64,000 nt of DNA, from NCBI GenBank assembly GCA_014607495.2, contig CP053154.1, forward strand, positions 11,904,001 through 11,968,000. The letters are read 5' to 3'. Positions 54,280 through 64,000 of the stretch are shown one piece after another. The notes under the pieces are model-generated. The model worked only from the letters and a program-made list of their open reading frames with translations, did not search any database and was not told the DNA's origin. Position 1 is the stretch's first letter, and every line of letters begins with the position of its first letter. The position numbers were made by a program, and so were the translations under genes. The DNA is from Carposina sasakii (taxonomy: Eukaryota > Arthropoda > Insecta > Lepidoptera > Carposinidae).

Positions 54280-55037
54280 TATTAGTACTAATGTATGTTG
54301 TTTGCCTACTAATTGAATAGATTTTCTATGTGATCACAGACTACCTAGTGTACTGACTATGTGATTAAGAACAAACACGATGCACGATCACCAACCGGCC
54401 GGCAAAATAGCAAAATTCAACACCCGGCCAGCCAAGTGCGAGTCGGACTCGCGCAAAAAGGGTTCCGTACCATTATCTATAAAAATGGCAGAATAACATT
54501 TTTTATATGGGAGCTTTCCCTATTTTTTATTCAAATTAAATTGAATTGTTTACTTTGAAGTAAAATATGAAACCATATATTCTGTGAACATTTCAAGAAT
54601 CTAGCTTAAATTTTGTCGCGTCAGGGGACCGCTCTAATTTATTAGCCTAACGTTAGAAGCACACATTAAGAAGTCCTCAATCCCATTGTTCAAATATAAT
54701 TATAATAGCTTACTTCACTTTAATTCTGAATACCTACTTACTTTAAAACACTATATCAGTAATTATAAATATAATTTTGTTTAGATAGGTGATTTTTTTA
54801 TACGAATGTTGTGATTAGGTAGGAATCGTTTGATTTAGGTAAGTATTTTTGAAGGTAAAAAGCGGTCCCTCGACGCGACAAAATTTAATCAAAAATTTCA
54901 TACGTATGGTCAACAGCAGGCCAAGATAACATATACCTAGGCCAAGATTGCCAATAAGGTAATCAGGGGCAGGCTCCCGTCTGAAACACTTCGGGTACGG
55001 AACCATAAAAAAAGAATTCTTACTTAAAAAAATAAAT

Positions 55038-55401
55038 AGTTTATCCCGAAGGAAAGGCAAGGGGAACTAAACCCATACAGCCATTCCAGTCCTTAGTAAA
55101 TGATTTCTGTATTTATGATGGACGATATTGATGATGATGAATGGAAACGTCGGGAAAATCCTCAAGAATGGGTGTAGAATTATTAAAGAACAAAAAGATT
55201 GCAGAAACAACTTACATGAGCCCATGAATGTGTGCATGGTTTTATGTAGGCTAAGTAATACTAGTTTATACCCATTCTTGAGGATTTCCCGATGTTTCCA
55301 TTTATCATCATCAATATCATCCATCATAAATTCAGAAATCATTTACTAAAGACAATGGCTGTATGGGCTTAGTTCCCCTTGTCTTTCCTTCGGGATAAAC
55401 T
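55038..55401. mobile_element. 364-bp foldback MITE
   Basis: AGTTTATCCCGAAGGAAAGG and its complement at the other end; inner landmarks GGAAACGTCGGGAAAATCC are shared with the 1.2-kb foldback at 5793-6961. It is a short derivative of that family. Confidence 0.8.
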
Positions 55402-55423
55402 AAACAAACAAAAAAAATGTCAA

Positions 55424-55626
55424 ATGCCATGTTCTTCATGGGCCCATGTAAGTTGTTTCTGAAATAATTTTTCATTTTGACTAACTTTACACTTGTTCTT
55501 GAGGATTTTCCCGACGTTTCCATTTATCACCATCATCATTATCATCCCATAAATTCAGAAATCATTTACTAAAGACAATGGCTGTATGGGCTTAGTTCCC
55601 TTTGCCTTTCCTTCGGGATAAACTAA
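55424..55626. mobile_element. Single-arm copy of the foldback MITE
   Basis: One arm only, ending CTTCGGGATAAACTAAA. The exact 13-bp direct repeat TCAAATGCCATGT stands at 55420-55432 and 55637-55649. Confidence 0.7.
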
Positions 55627-55743
55627 AAAAACAAAATCAAATGCCATGTGTTTGTGTTATTTTTCTTTCAGTTTTCGAATGAAAATTGATTAATTTTAAT
55701 TGTTAAAGGCGTTGTTGTGTATGTAAATAATTAAGATCCAAAA

Positions 55744-58700
55744 ATGCAGCATGATGATGTAAGTTTTATATCTAAAACCCTGTTACATTTTTTTTACTGT
55801 AGCTTTATAGAAGGAGATATTACTAATAAATATTATTTACAGGTTGTTTGGGCTATCATCAATAAAACTCACTGTTCACACAAAGTCACGTAAGTTTAAC
55901 GAGTTTTCCAGTTGCTAAAAATATTGGCCTGACTTTATCAGTTAACTTTTCATTATTGTTATAATTATTGGGTTTCTAACCTAAAAATTGTACAATGCAT
56001 GGGCGAGCTAATGCTAGCTTATAAATATCAGATAATATGTTGTGTCTAATTTGTCATAATTCTATTATGTATTTTATTTGTATTTGCAGTACAAAGTCGC
56101 AGCAGTTCTGTCGGAATGAATATAATCTGACAGGTTTATGTAGCCGGTCGTCTTGCCCCCTGGCTAACAGTAAATATGCTACTATTCGTGAAGAGAATGG
56201 AATCATTTACTTATTCATGAAGACTGCAGAAAGGTAATGTTTCTGTTAATTAATATTCATCTTAATATAACACACATAATTTATTTATTGATAATTTCAG
56301 AGTGATGTTTCCTGCAAAACAATGGGAGAAAGTAAAGCTCTCAAGGAACTTTGAGAAAGCTATACATCAGATAAATGAAAATCTACTGTACTGGCCCAGG
56401 TTTATAAAGGCAAAATGTAAACAACGATTTGTTAAAATAACACAATACCTTATACGAATGAGAAAACTGAAATTAAGAAGAGTGTAAGTGTAGTCAGTAA
56501 GGTCTCTGTAAAGATGAGAATATTAAAGTTTTTAGCTACAAAATAAAACTACTCCTTAAATAATTACTTGAATTAAAGTAATATAAGTAATTACTTGATT
56601 CAAAGCAGTTTACTTTTTTCAAATATTTTTTTTTTCAAGTAACTAATCAATTAATAATAATTGTAAATTGCAGAAAGGAATTAGTACCAATACAACGTAA
56701 GATTGAAAGACGTGAGAGACGCAGGGAAGAAAAGGCATTGGTGGCAGCCAGAATAGATAATGCTATAGAGAAACAGTTGCTTGAGAGGTTAAAGAAGGGA
56801 ACTGTAAGTATAACACAGTTATTAATTTTAAGATGTTTAATTAAGGTTTACCCAGAATATTTTAGTTTATGGGATAATTTCAATATTTTGTAAGTAATAC
56901 CCGGGGGTCAAGGAGAAATGAAAAGAACAAACAGTAAAGGAATATTACAAATTTAAGAAACTGATAGATTTTAAACAATACATTTACTTAATTCAATAGC
57001 CACTATTGGTCAATGTTAAGGTCCATAGTTAAGCTTAAGTCTATAAGAATTAGCACACATTAGAAATAGCAATAATAATTATTAATAATATAATTTAACT
57101 ATGTAGGTACATCACTTACACAACATCCTTTTCTGCATTATTATTATTAGAAGAAGCATGATGATGTGTGCTAATTTGTGACAAATTAAACCCACATTCG
57201 CATTTTCTGGAAACATAATCTAATAAAATTAAATAAATTTATTGAACAAAATAAAAATTTGTAATATTTCAATATACTCTATTAATTTTTTGTGTAAAAC
57301 AGAAATATTTAGGTAAATACCAGATTGAGCTGAAAGTAATAAAAATTAATTAATTACATTTCAGTACAACGATATCTACAACTTTCCACAAATGGCGTTT
57401 GACACCGCTCTCAAAGCGGAAGAAGTGTCGGGTGAAAGTGAGAGTGAGAGGGAAGATGAGGACGAGAGAGAAATGGAATTGGAACCGGAATTGGAGCAGG
57501 AGCTGGAGAAAGTGGAACAAACTGATGAGTTTGTGGAAGCTTACAGTGATATGGACAGTGATGAGGTAAGGCTTGTGCTGCCAGTGGTTCTTTGTGGCTG
57601 CATTGCATGGCAGAAGTAAGTCGCGGCTTTCGGTTCGTCGATGATCTTTGCGGCTGTCAGGTTCGCGCGAAACGGTAGGCTGATTACGTATCTTACGACG
57701 GCGAAAATTATGTAATATTCGCGTTGAAATGTCAAATGACTGAGTTTGCTGTTATGGTATACTAATTTTACCAGCAATCAGCAGATATTGTAATTTTTGC
57801 TATCACATTGCTTTTGCTAGTTAGGTTATATGGGGGCCAGTTGCAGATTATAGTAGGTACTTTTCATATCACACTAAACATAGGTAATGTGAATAATTTT
57901 AGTAAATATGTTCCCTATATTCATCCATCACAGTATTATAATCAAATATAGTTTCGATTACGCACTATTTAGTATTGGTCACTCAGTGTTTTAAATTAAA
58001 ATGCAGTAACGAAACTTAGCAAATAGTTTCTGCTATATTTATTTATCTAGATTCTAGACAAAGATAATTATAGAAACATGCTGTAAGTAATTATCATTTT
58101 TCTGCTCTCATCCCATTACTAACGGGGTTGGCGCAATATGGTTTCTTACGAAATTCCTATCGCCAAGGATTTGGCATTTGTTTTACGGCCGGCTGCCTGC
58201 CTGACGCCAACCCTACACTTATTGTCTATACCCTCGGGTATAGCTAAGTGTCAATTTTAGTATATGTATTAAATTCCGTATATGAAAGGCGCACGTCTTA
58301 ACCATTGGGCTATTAGCAGACCACTGTATCAAGCTGCTATAATATGAACAGTAAGTAACTAAATCTTCTATTTTTTCTCCTTTTCATCACCAGGAAAGTG
58401 ATTCTGGTGGGAAGGAGAATGTCGATGTTGGAAGTGATTTCGAGTCAGAGACATCAGATATAGAGGTAAGTTATGATGATTGTAGATGTGTTTTGTAGGC
58501 AAAGGGCTGACCACCTGTCACTACTAACCGAACTTGTACATCTCAACTATACCCTCAAAATTGGTCAGAAGTGGCACCATGTGGTCCTATCGGCCCTTGG
58601 TACTCTGCCTACCCCGTAAGGGATAAAGGCGTGATTATATGTCTGTATGTATGATGATTGTATGGAATTTAATAATTGGTGTACAGGTTCACTAAAAAGA

Positions 58701-59054
58701 CTATACCGACTGAATCACAGACAGACAACGCACAACTAATAAGAAACTTAAATTTGTCATGTACATTATGGCAAAAGCTCCCAACATTACTATCGGAATT
58801 GTTATGTGTACAGTCATGGGCGAAAGACCCCCTTTGGCAGTAGGTGTGCCCTGGGGGAGGCCTTCGTCCAGCAGTGGACTGCAATGTGGTCTGTAAAACC
58901 AGAAGTACATATTAATGATAACTTCTAAGCAATATCTTTTAATTTGTATTTTCAGGACATTGCCCAGAAGGTCAGCAGAAAGAAACCAAGAGTTGAAATT
59001 GAGTATGAAACAGAGCCTGTAGCCACAGTGTCTAAAAGAAAAATAAAACATTGA
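55744..59054 (+). CDS. Mak16: MAK16, nucleolar 60S ribosome biogenesis factor (8 coding exons, 296 codons)
   Basis: Known to act in 27S/32S pre-rRNA processing and 60S assembly in the nucleolus. Exons: 55744-55758, 55843-55889, 56090-56233, 56301-56483, 56674-56803, 57365-57565, 58394-58465, 58956-59054, all GT/AG and in phase. The start is fixed by an in-frame TAA at 55732-55734; the first exon codes only MQHDD. The N-terminal ribosomal L28e-like domain has [20 protein letters not shown], with cysteines conserved in the family, and [20 protein letters not shown]. The middle has [20 protein letters not shown] and [17 protein letters not shown]. The tail is E/S/D-rich with casein-kinase-2-like sites and ends in a basic KRKIKH. 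The length is close to the human protein (300). Confidence 0.95.
58800..58890 (+). mobile_element. RTE-type tail fragment in MAK16 intron 7
   Basis: Contains GGAGGCCTTCGTCCAGCAGT, then GGACTGCAAT, the 3' tail of the SINE family; the 5' part is missing. Confidence 0.65.
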
Positions 59055-60837
59055 TATGTTTATAATGTTACATACCTCTTTTTTACTTAAGTCCACAACC
59101 TATACAGTGTGTAACAAAAATGCTGAAATAAGCCCACTATTAGAGATCTACAAAATTTGAAATTCTTTAATATATAATTATAACTTGTGAAAGGTGGATG
59201 TCTAGAAGATTTAAGCTTTTTATTATGTACTAGTACTCCGCACTAGTGTAGTGTAGTGGACTGCAGAAAAAACAAAATGTCGAAATTATCCGTGATAAAT
59301 CCATTTTCCTGGGATAAAAAGTAGCCTATATGTTAAGGTCCCAACCTGTCACAATATTATATGTATAGAATAATTAATATCTGTCTATGAAAAAACTAGC
59401 ATACCTATAAATACTGGACAGTATAAATTTCGCCCGATCACTACGACCAATTTACATCGTTTCCCAGCATGCTTTTGGCATAAACTTACTTTATTTGATA
59501 CATAGAGTACGTACCCTTCGTTAAGGGTGGCAACGAAAAAACACCCTGTATAGGTACTTATTTTACTTAGGTACCTTTGCCAAACGGTTCTATAGGTAGA
59601 CACTGCCGATATAATAAGCAACGGAAAGTTCAAAATTCTCCAGCATCTGCCATTTGTTCGCGAGTTAACAACACTCATCAGTTAATTAACAAAGTTTCCG
59701 CGAATATATTCCATTTCGTTTCCTTATTGCGTTCAGTTTCGGCAAGTGTGGCAGGGGAAGTTTTAGTTAAAATAAACTGACTTCAGCACGGGTAAGTACC
59801 TTTCTGACAGTTCATAGTGATGATCACCCTTTGATATTATACATTATGGAAGTGGCTTTCATCCGCACAGGATAATGACCATAAATAGGTTCACACGGCT
59901 GTTTTCCCGAAATGGGGTAGCCAGAACTGCAGGATTATGAAGGAAATCATACAACCACGTTAGCATAGCGGGGACAGTAGGGTAGTTTTTTTATTTGTAT
60001 TTATATCGAAAGATCATAAAATAAAACAAACATTTGCGAAAGAAAAACTTCGCTTGCGTGAAACCTTTCCGGGATATAACGATTTTAACGGCTACCACGA
60101 CGTGACGTCACTCTTTAAGTAACTTGTAGGCGCGTAAAAGAACTTCTACAGCTATATTAAATATTGTGTTTATAAATATGTTGGGTTTTAGAGTTTCATA
60201 ATATTTAGTGGTTTACTAATTTACTAATTTCTATAGTCTTGAGGATGCCACGGTTGTTGGCGAAACATACTCGTATGTAGATTATTTATCTAGTTTTTTT
60301 ATTTCGGAATAGTGCAATGTATTGTCTTGCATGCTAGGTGCTCGGGTCTGGTTTCTCGTGGCGATTGTAGTTAGTGCAAGTGCCTGTTGTCGCAGTTATG
60401 AGTTATCAGATCCGAGGGTCAGTGGAGGGTGTAGGGCCCGGTGGTGGGCGCACCCATAGTGAATAAATATGGTCATAAAACAAAAGTTGCTGTAAATGAT
60501 GTAGGTGGACATGTGATGTTGTAATTTTCAATTAATTTCACATTTGAAAAATGAACTTGCTCACTTAACTTTTAAGGCTTATTGCTACCTCATTTGGACA
60601 CATAATCAAATTGTAATTTTACAGATAGGTATGATTTTGATAATTTATTCTGATAAGCATAAAATGTTATTAGGATTCAATCTAAATTACCCCATTATCG
60701 ATGAGTAGTTATTAGCTTATCGCCTGAGAGAATAGTTCCCCGAGTTCTTTAGTCGACTCTTACGATATGGATGGAAAGAAATGCAGCCGACGAATTCCAG
60801 TAGGACAGTAACAATAGAATTTAAATCTACCTCGTCT
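59055..60837. other. Gene-poor downstream region with repeat fragments
   Basis: 59102-59180 resembles one end of the 260-bp hairpin MITE. 59215-59360 is Helitron-like. 59400-59548 matches the TA-flanked MITE family. 60505-60650 is related to the sequence around the SINE in kinesin intron 23. No coding frame is recognisable. Confidence 0.5.
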
Positions 60838-61085
60838 TCAGCCTATCGCAGTCCACTGCTGGACATAGGCCTCCCCCAGAGCACGCCACAAGGCTACTGC
60901 CACAGGGGGTTTTGCCCATAGTCACCACGCTGGGCAGGCGGGTTGGTGACCGCAGTGTGATCTTCGGACTATGTTGTCAACACGGGAGGCGCTGCTGCCC
61001 ACCTCCCGGAAACCCTTAATCGCCTCGTACGATACCCACGGGCAGACATGGGGTGGTACAAACTCTACCCTGCCGGCACCACGCG
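60838..61085 (-). mobile_element. RTE-tailed SINE, inverted copy
   Basis: AGCCTATCGCAGTCCACTGC at the left and GGTGGTACAAACTCTACCCT, then CGGCACCACGCGG, at the right: the complement of the copy at 34771-35029, full length, and very similar to the one at 45731-45980. Confidence 0.85.
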
Positions 61086-61574
61086 GCTTAAATCTACCTA
61101 CACCTATTTTATTATGTAAGTACCTACTTATACTTAATTAGCTACTCAATACCTTTGCCGAAATAGGACTTCATCGTTTAATAATGTAGACGTAAACAGA
61201 AGCAAAGCTCTGTGCTACTTATTGAGTTCGATCTCGAGTCGTTTTCGCTCAAATTAATAAGAAGCCTAGGCACACAAGTACTCGTACCTATATACCTTCG
61301 CAAATTATTGCGCTTTGTTCCAAGTTAATTAAAAGTCTTTTAACGAACGACGCAGGAGAATTCCTCGTTTAATCAATTCGAACATTGTCTGGGTGTTACT
61401 AATTATTGCTTTATACTTCGTGTAGGTACCGCTACTGACTCGAGATTGTGTTGTGAAATTAAAATGATTGCCCATTGAAGATGCGGTGTGATCTGAATAG
61501 CATTCGTGGCTAATGACCAGCGATTGTCTGAAGTCTGTTTCGTCGCTTTAAATACGTTTGCGAGATACTAAATC

Positions 61575-61795
61575 TATCTATACATATAATAAAAATGTAA
61601 CGGGTCGCTGTCTGTAGGTACATGGAAGATATATAAGAAAAAATATTATAGAATACCTTTATCAACGCAATAGTACCCAAAACAATGATTTTTGGAATTT
61701 TTGTCTGTTTGTCGGTTTGTCTGTGCGTTTGTGCACGCTAATCTCAGAAACGGCTGAACCGATTTCGATGCAGTTTTCAGGAATATATTGTGACA
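61575..61795 (+). mobile_element. Helitron, 3' truncated
   Basis: Starts TCTATACATATAATAAAAAT and runs through CGGCTGAACCGATTTCGATG to GGAATATATTGTGACA, then breaks off before the CTAG end. Confidence 0.75.
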
Positions 61796-62644
61796 AAAAT
61801 TAATTCCCTGCGAGTAATAACACTGTCGTATAACTCAAAACAATGGTACTTGTTCAGTATCTCAGTATTTGCCTGGCTGTCACACACACCCTGTATAGGT
61901 AATTACGAGCCCTGCAACTGTGAAAACTTTTGTATTACGTAGTACATTGAGTAATGTACAACGCACATTACATACTTCCTCAAAGTGTGGGGTAGCAAAT
62001 TGAGTCATTATCATAAGTAGTTCAATGGAGTAAAAGAGGTATTATATACTTCCTACCATCAGTCGCTCGATTTTCATACTATCATAGATTCTATTGAACC
62101 TACTAGGTAGCGCGGTTCTTCTAATTTTTATTTCATCGTCATCATGCCATAATGTTATTGGTGTTTAGCTGCTGTACGTTAACGCGAACGTGTTTGATTT
62201 GTCAACTTGTTCTAGTAGGTCCTACTTAGGTACCTACTCTACTTAGCAGCAAAGGTAATCAATAAGCAAAAGAAGCTCGCGCCGGATTTTTTTGTGACGG
62301 ACGATTGGACTTGCAGTGGGGCGTTAGAAATCTGCGTGTTAATACCAACACTGTCGTCACCTTGGTTACATTGTCTAAGTTTTCGGACCACCCTGTATGG
62401 TGATGTTATCGTAGTGTATTCAATAACAAATGCCAGACGCCAAGTGGACAGTATTTACTGATTACTTAGTTGTTAAACAATGCATGTTTTGTTGACACGC
62501 AATGGCAAACTTTTTATCGCCTATTCGTAGAAATCCAACAGTGATCATTGAACAGCTAAAATGTAAGTAGATATAGTAACTTAACCGAACCTACTTTTGG
62601 GAAAGGCCTTTGTTCAGCAGTGGACTTTTTATGTATACTTACAT

Positions 62645-62820
62645 AATAAAAATCCGGTCACCGCCTGCCCAGCGTGGTGACTATGGGCAAATACCCCCCA
62701 TGGTAGGCGTGCCCTGGGATAGGCCTACGTCCAGCAGTGGACTGCAATAGGCTGATGATGATGATGATGACGATGATGATGATGATGATGACGATGATGA
62801 TGATGATGATGATGACATAA
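62645..62820 (+). mobile_element. RTE-tailed SINE fragment with long GAT/GAC microsatellite tail
   Basis: GCCTGCCCAGCGTGGTGACT, then GGCCTACGTCCAGCAGTGGA, and a tail of GATGATGAT units with GAC interruptions (about 62738-62814), the longest microsatellite in the window. Confidence 0.85.
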
Positions 62821-64000
62821 TAAAAATAGAAACGGCTGTGTTCCCGAAATGGGATAGCGAGAACTGCAGTTACATAAAGGAAATCCGGCAGCTACGTTTA
62901 GTATTGCGTGGACAGATTTGAATGAGCAATGACAAGTTGCTAGCTTATCGCCTGAGAGAATGCACGACTTCTTAAGTCGACTCTTAGGAAGGAGTTGCGA
63001 CTGAAGTATTCTAGTGAAGCATCACACAGGACTTTTTATGGCTGAAATGGTAACCTACCTTAGATAACATACCGATTTTACTCTGCCTATAGATTGCCTA
63101 GCTTTTATTAGAGTCTGAATTGGTTGGACTAGGTAGACCGTTAGATTGGTAGGTAAGTACCTAAGGTAAAATCCGTATGATATGGTCTCACATTCGACTA
63201 AGTTTCCGACCCCTTCTTTTATCTCATCCGTGATGTAGATCAGTAGACTACTATACTTCTATTTACTTACTATATACTTTTCTATATCATTGTATCTTAT
63301 TTTAGGTTTCCAACAATCTCACTTAAAGCTTAAGCATAAAAAGGCACCTACCTGCCTAAGTGGTAGGTAACTAGTCCCAAAGAAAAAGGGTCCGTTACTG
63401 TAGCGTAAGTTCTATTACAGCGAAGGGCGAGGGTCTTAGCAACCGTTGAATTTACATGACCTTGGACCTTGCCGAAGAGGTTTTATCATGCATCGCACAC
63501 AGCCCGCTGACAGCCGGACCCATGGAGGACGTATTGAGAAGAGGTGCTACACCATAAATGTTGACATGCATTCAAAAGGTCTATTTCACTATGATCGCCC
63601 AGGTGATATCACCTGGCGACAACATTGGCGACTCGTTAGTGTCCTTCCTTCCTAGGTGATCAGATGCGGCTCCGATAAAAATATATATACCTATTTTGGT
63701 ATCCTAAAACCACCTGTTAGTCCCCTTTGGGGCACAGATTGGAAAATAGTATGATTCTACCCCCTGTCTCCATACATGTTATTTTTAGAGATCTGTTCCC
63801 GAATAATCCCTGTTTGCGACGATACTATTCCATGAACAGAGCATTGTCAAGCCACCTCCTCTGTTGTCTTGGCTCATGGCTAGGCCTTTCGCACCCCGGT
63901 ACATTTTAATTTGGGCAGGCATGAGAAGGGTTCGCGCAAACGTCATTTATGATAGGTATAGGACTGGCCTACTGGGGGATATGTTTACGTAGATAGTAGA
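62821..64000. other. Intergenic, no gene recognised
   Basis: Short open frames near 63446-63655 and 63727-63909 have no recognisable domain. The sequence is less AT-rich from 63420 on and may be an unrecognised repeat or a UTR. Confidence 0.4.

Larger units (their letters stand above)
54280..55743. promoter_or_regulatory. Shared divergent intergenic region of Gemin5 and MAK16
   Basis: The two start codons lie 1,464 bp apart on opposite strands. The middle is filled with repeats: 54418-55010, an inverted-repeat element bounded by GTTCCGTACC-type ends with GGTCCCTCGACGCGACAAAA internally, then two foldback pieces. That leaves about 140 bp next to Gemin5 and about 100 bp next to MAK16 as non-repeat sequence for promoters. 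No TATA box is convincing. Confidence 0.55.

Overview
This is a window of insect nuclear DNA, most likely from a moth or butterfly. It is AT-rich, its introns are long and crowded with repeats, and the repeat families look lepidopteran: RTE LINE 3' ends coding for EAYVQQWTA with GAT tails, short Helitrons ending CTAG, and TA-flanked palindromic MITEs. I infer the order from repeat style and protein similarity recalled from memory; no search was run. Three single-copy host genes account for all the convincing cellular coding sequence. || Layout: 1-1067 is the 3' end of a LINE ORF2 with an RNase H domain. 1068-7134 is repeat-rich upstream DNA, including three hAT-type elements nested inside one another (3231-4698) and a 1.2-kb foldback element (5793-6961) that ends about 170 bp before the first gene. 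7135-37011 (+) is a CENP-E-type kinesin of 28 coding exons and about 3,070 codons. 38625-54279 (-) is Gemin5, 18 coding exons, 1,241 codons, convergent with the kinesin. 55744-59054 (+) is MAK16, 8 coding exons, 296 codons, divergent from Gemin5. 59055-64000 holds repeats and no gene I can support. || I assembled all three gene models by hand from GT/AG junctions. Intron phases agree throughout, and each model reaches a stop in frame, except that the kinesin's 5.6-kb exon needs two opposite one-base corrections. || The genes do not form a pathway. CENP-E is a mitotic kinetochore motor. Gemin5 recognises snRNAs for Sm-core assembly. MAK16 works in 60S ribosome biogenesis. The last two are both RNA-assembly genes that share a 1.46-kb divergent intergenic region now filled with transposon sequence. 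|| Points most worth a second look: a 4.06-kb near-palindromic element (27999-32061) with its own terminal repeats, carrying two head-to-head copies of a nuclease-like/CXC protein fragment; a four-fold repeat of a three-exon module in the kinesin tail, shown by a repeating intron-phase pattern and two recurring peptide motifs; paired compensating frameshifts in the giant kinesin exon; decaying duplicates of a kinesin motor exon; a hAT element whose target-site duplication copied the splice acceptor of exon 19; and several nested insertions that can be dated relative to one another, two of them with paralogous empty sites in the same window.
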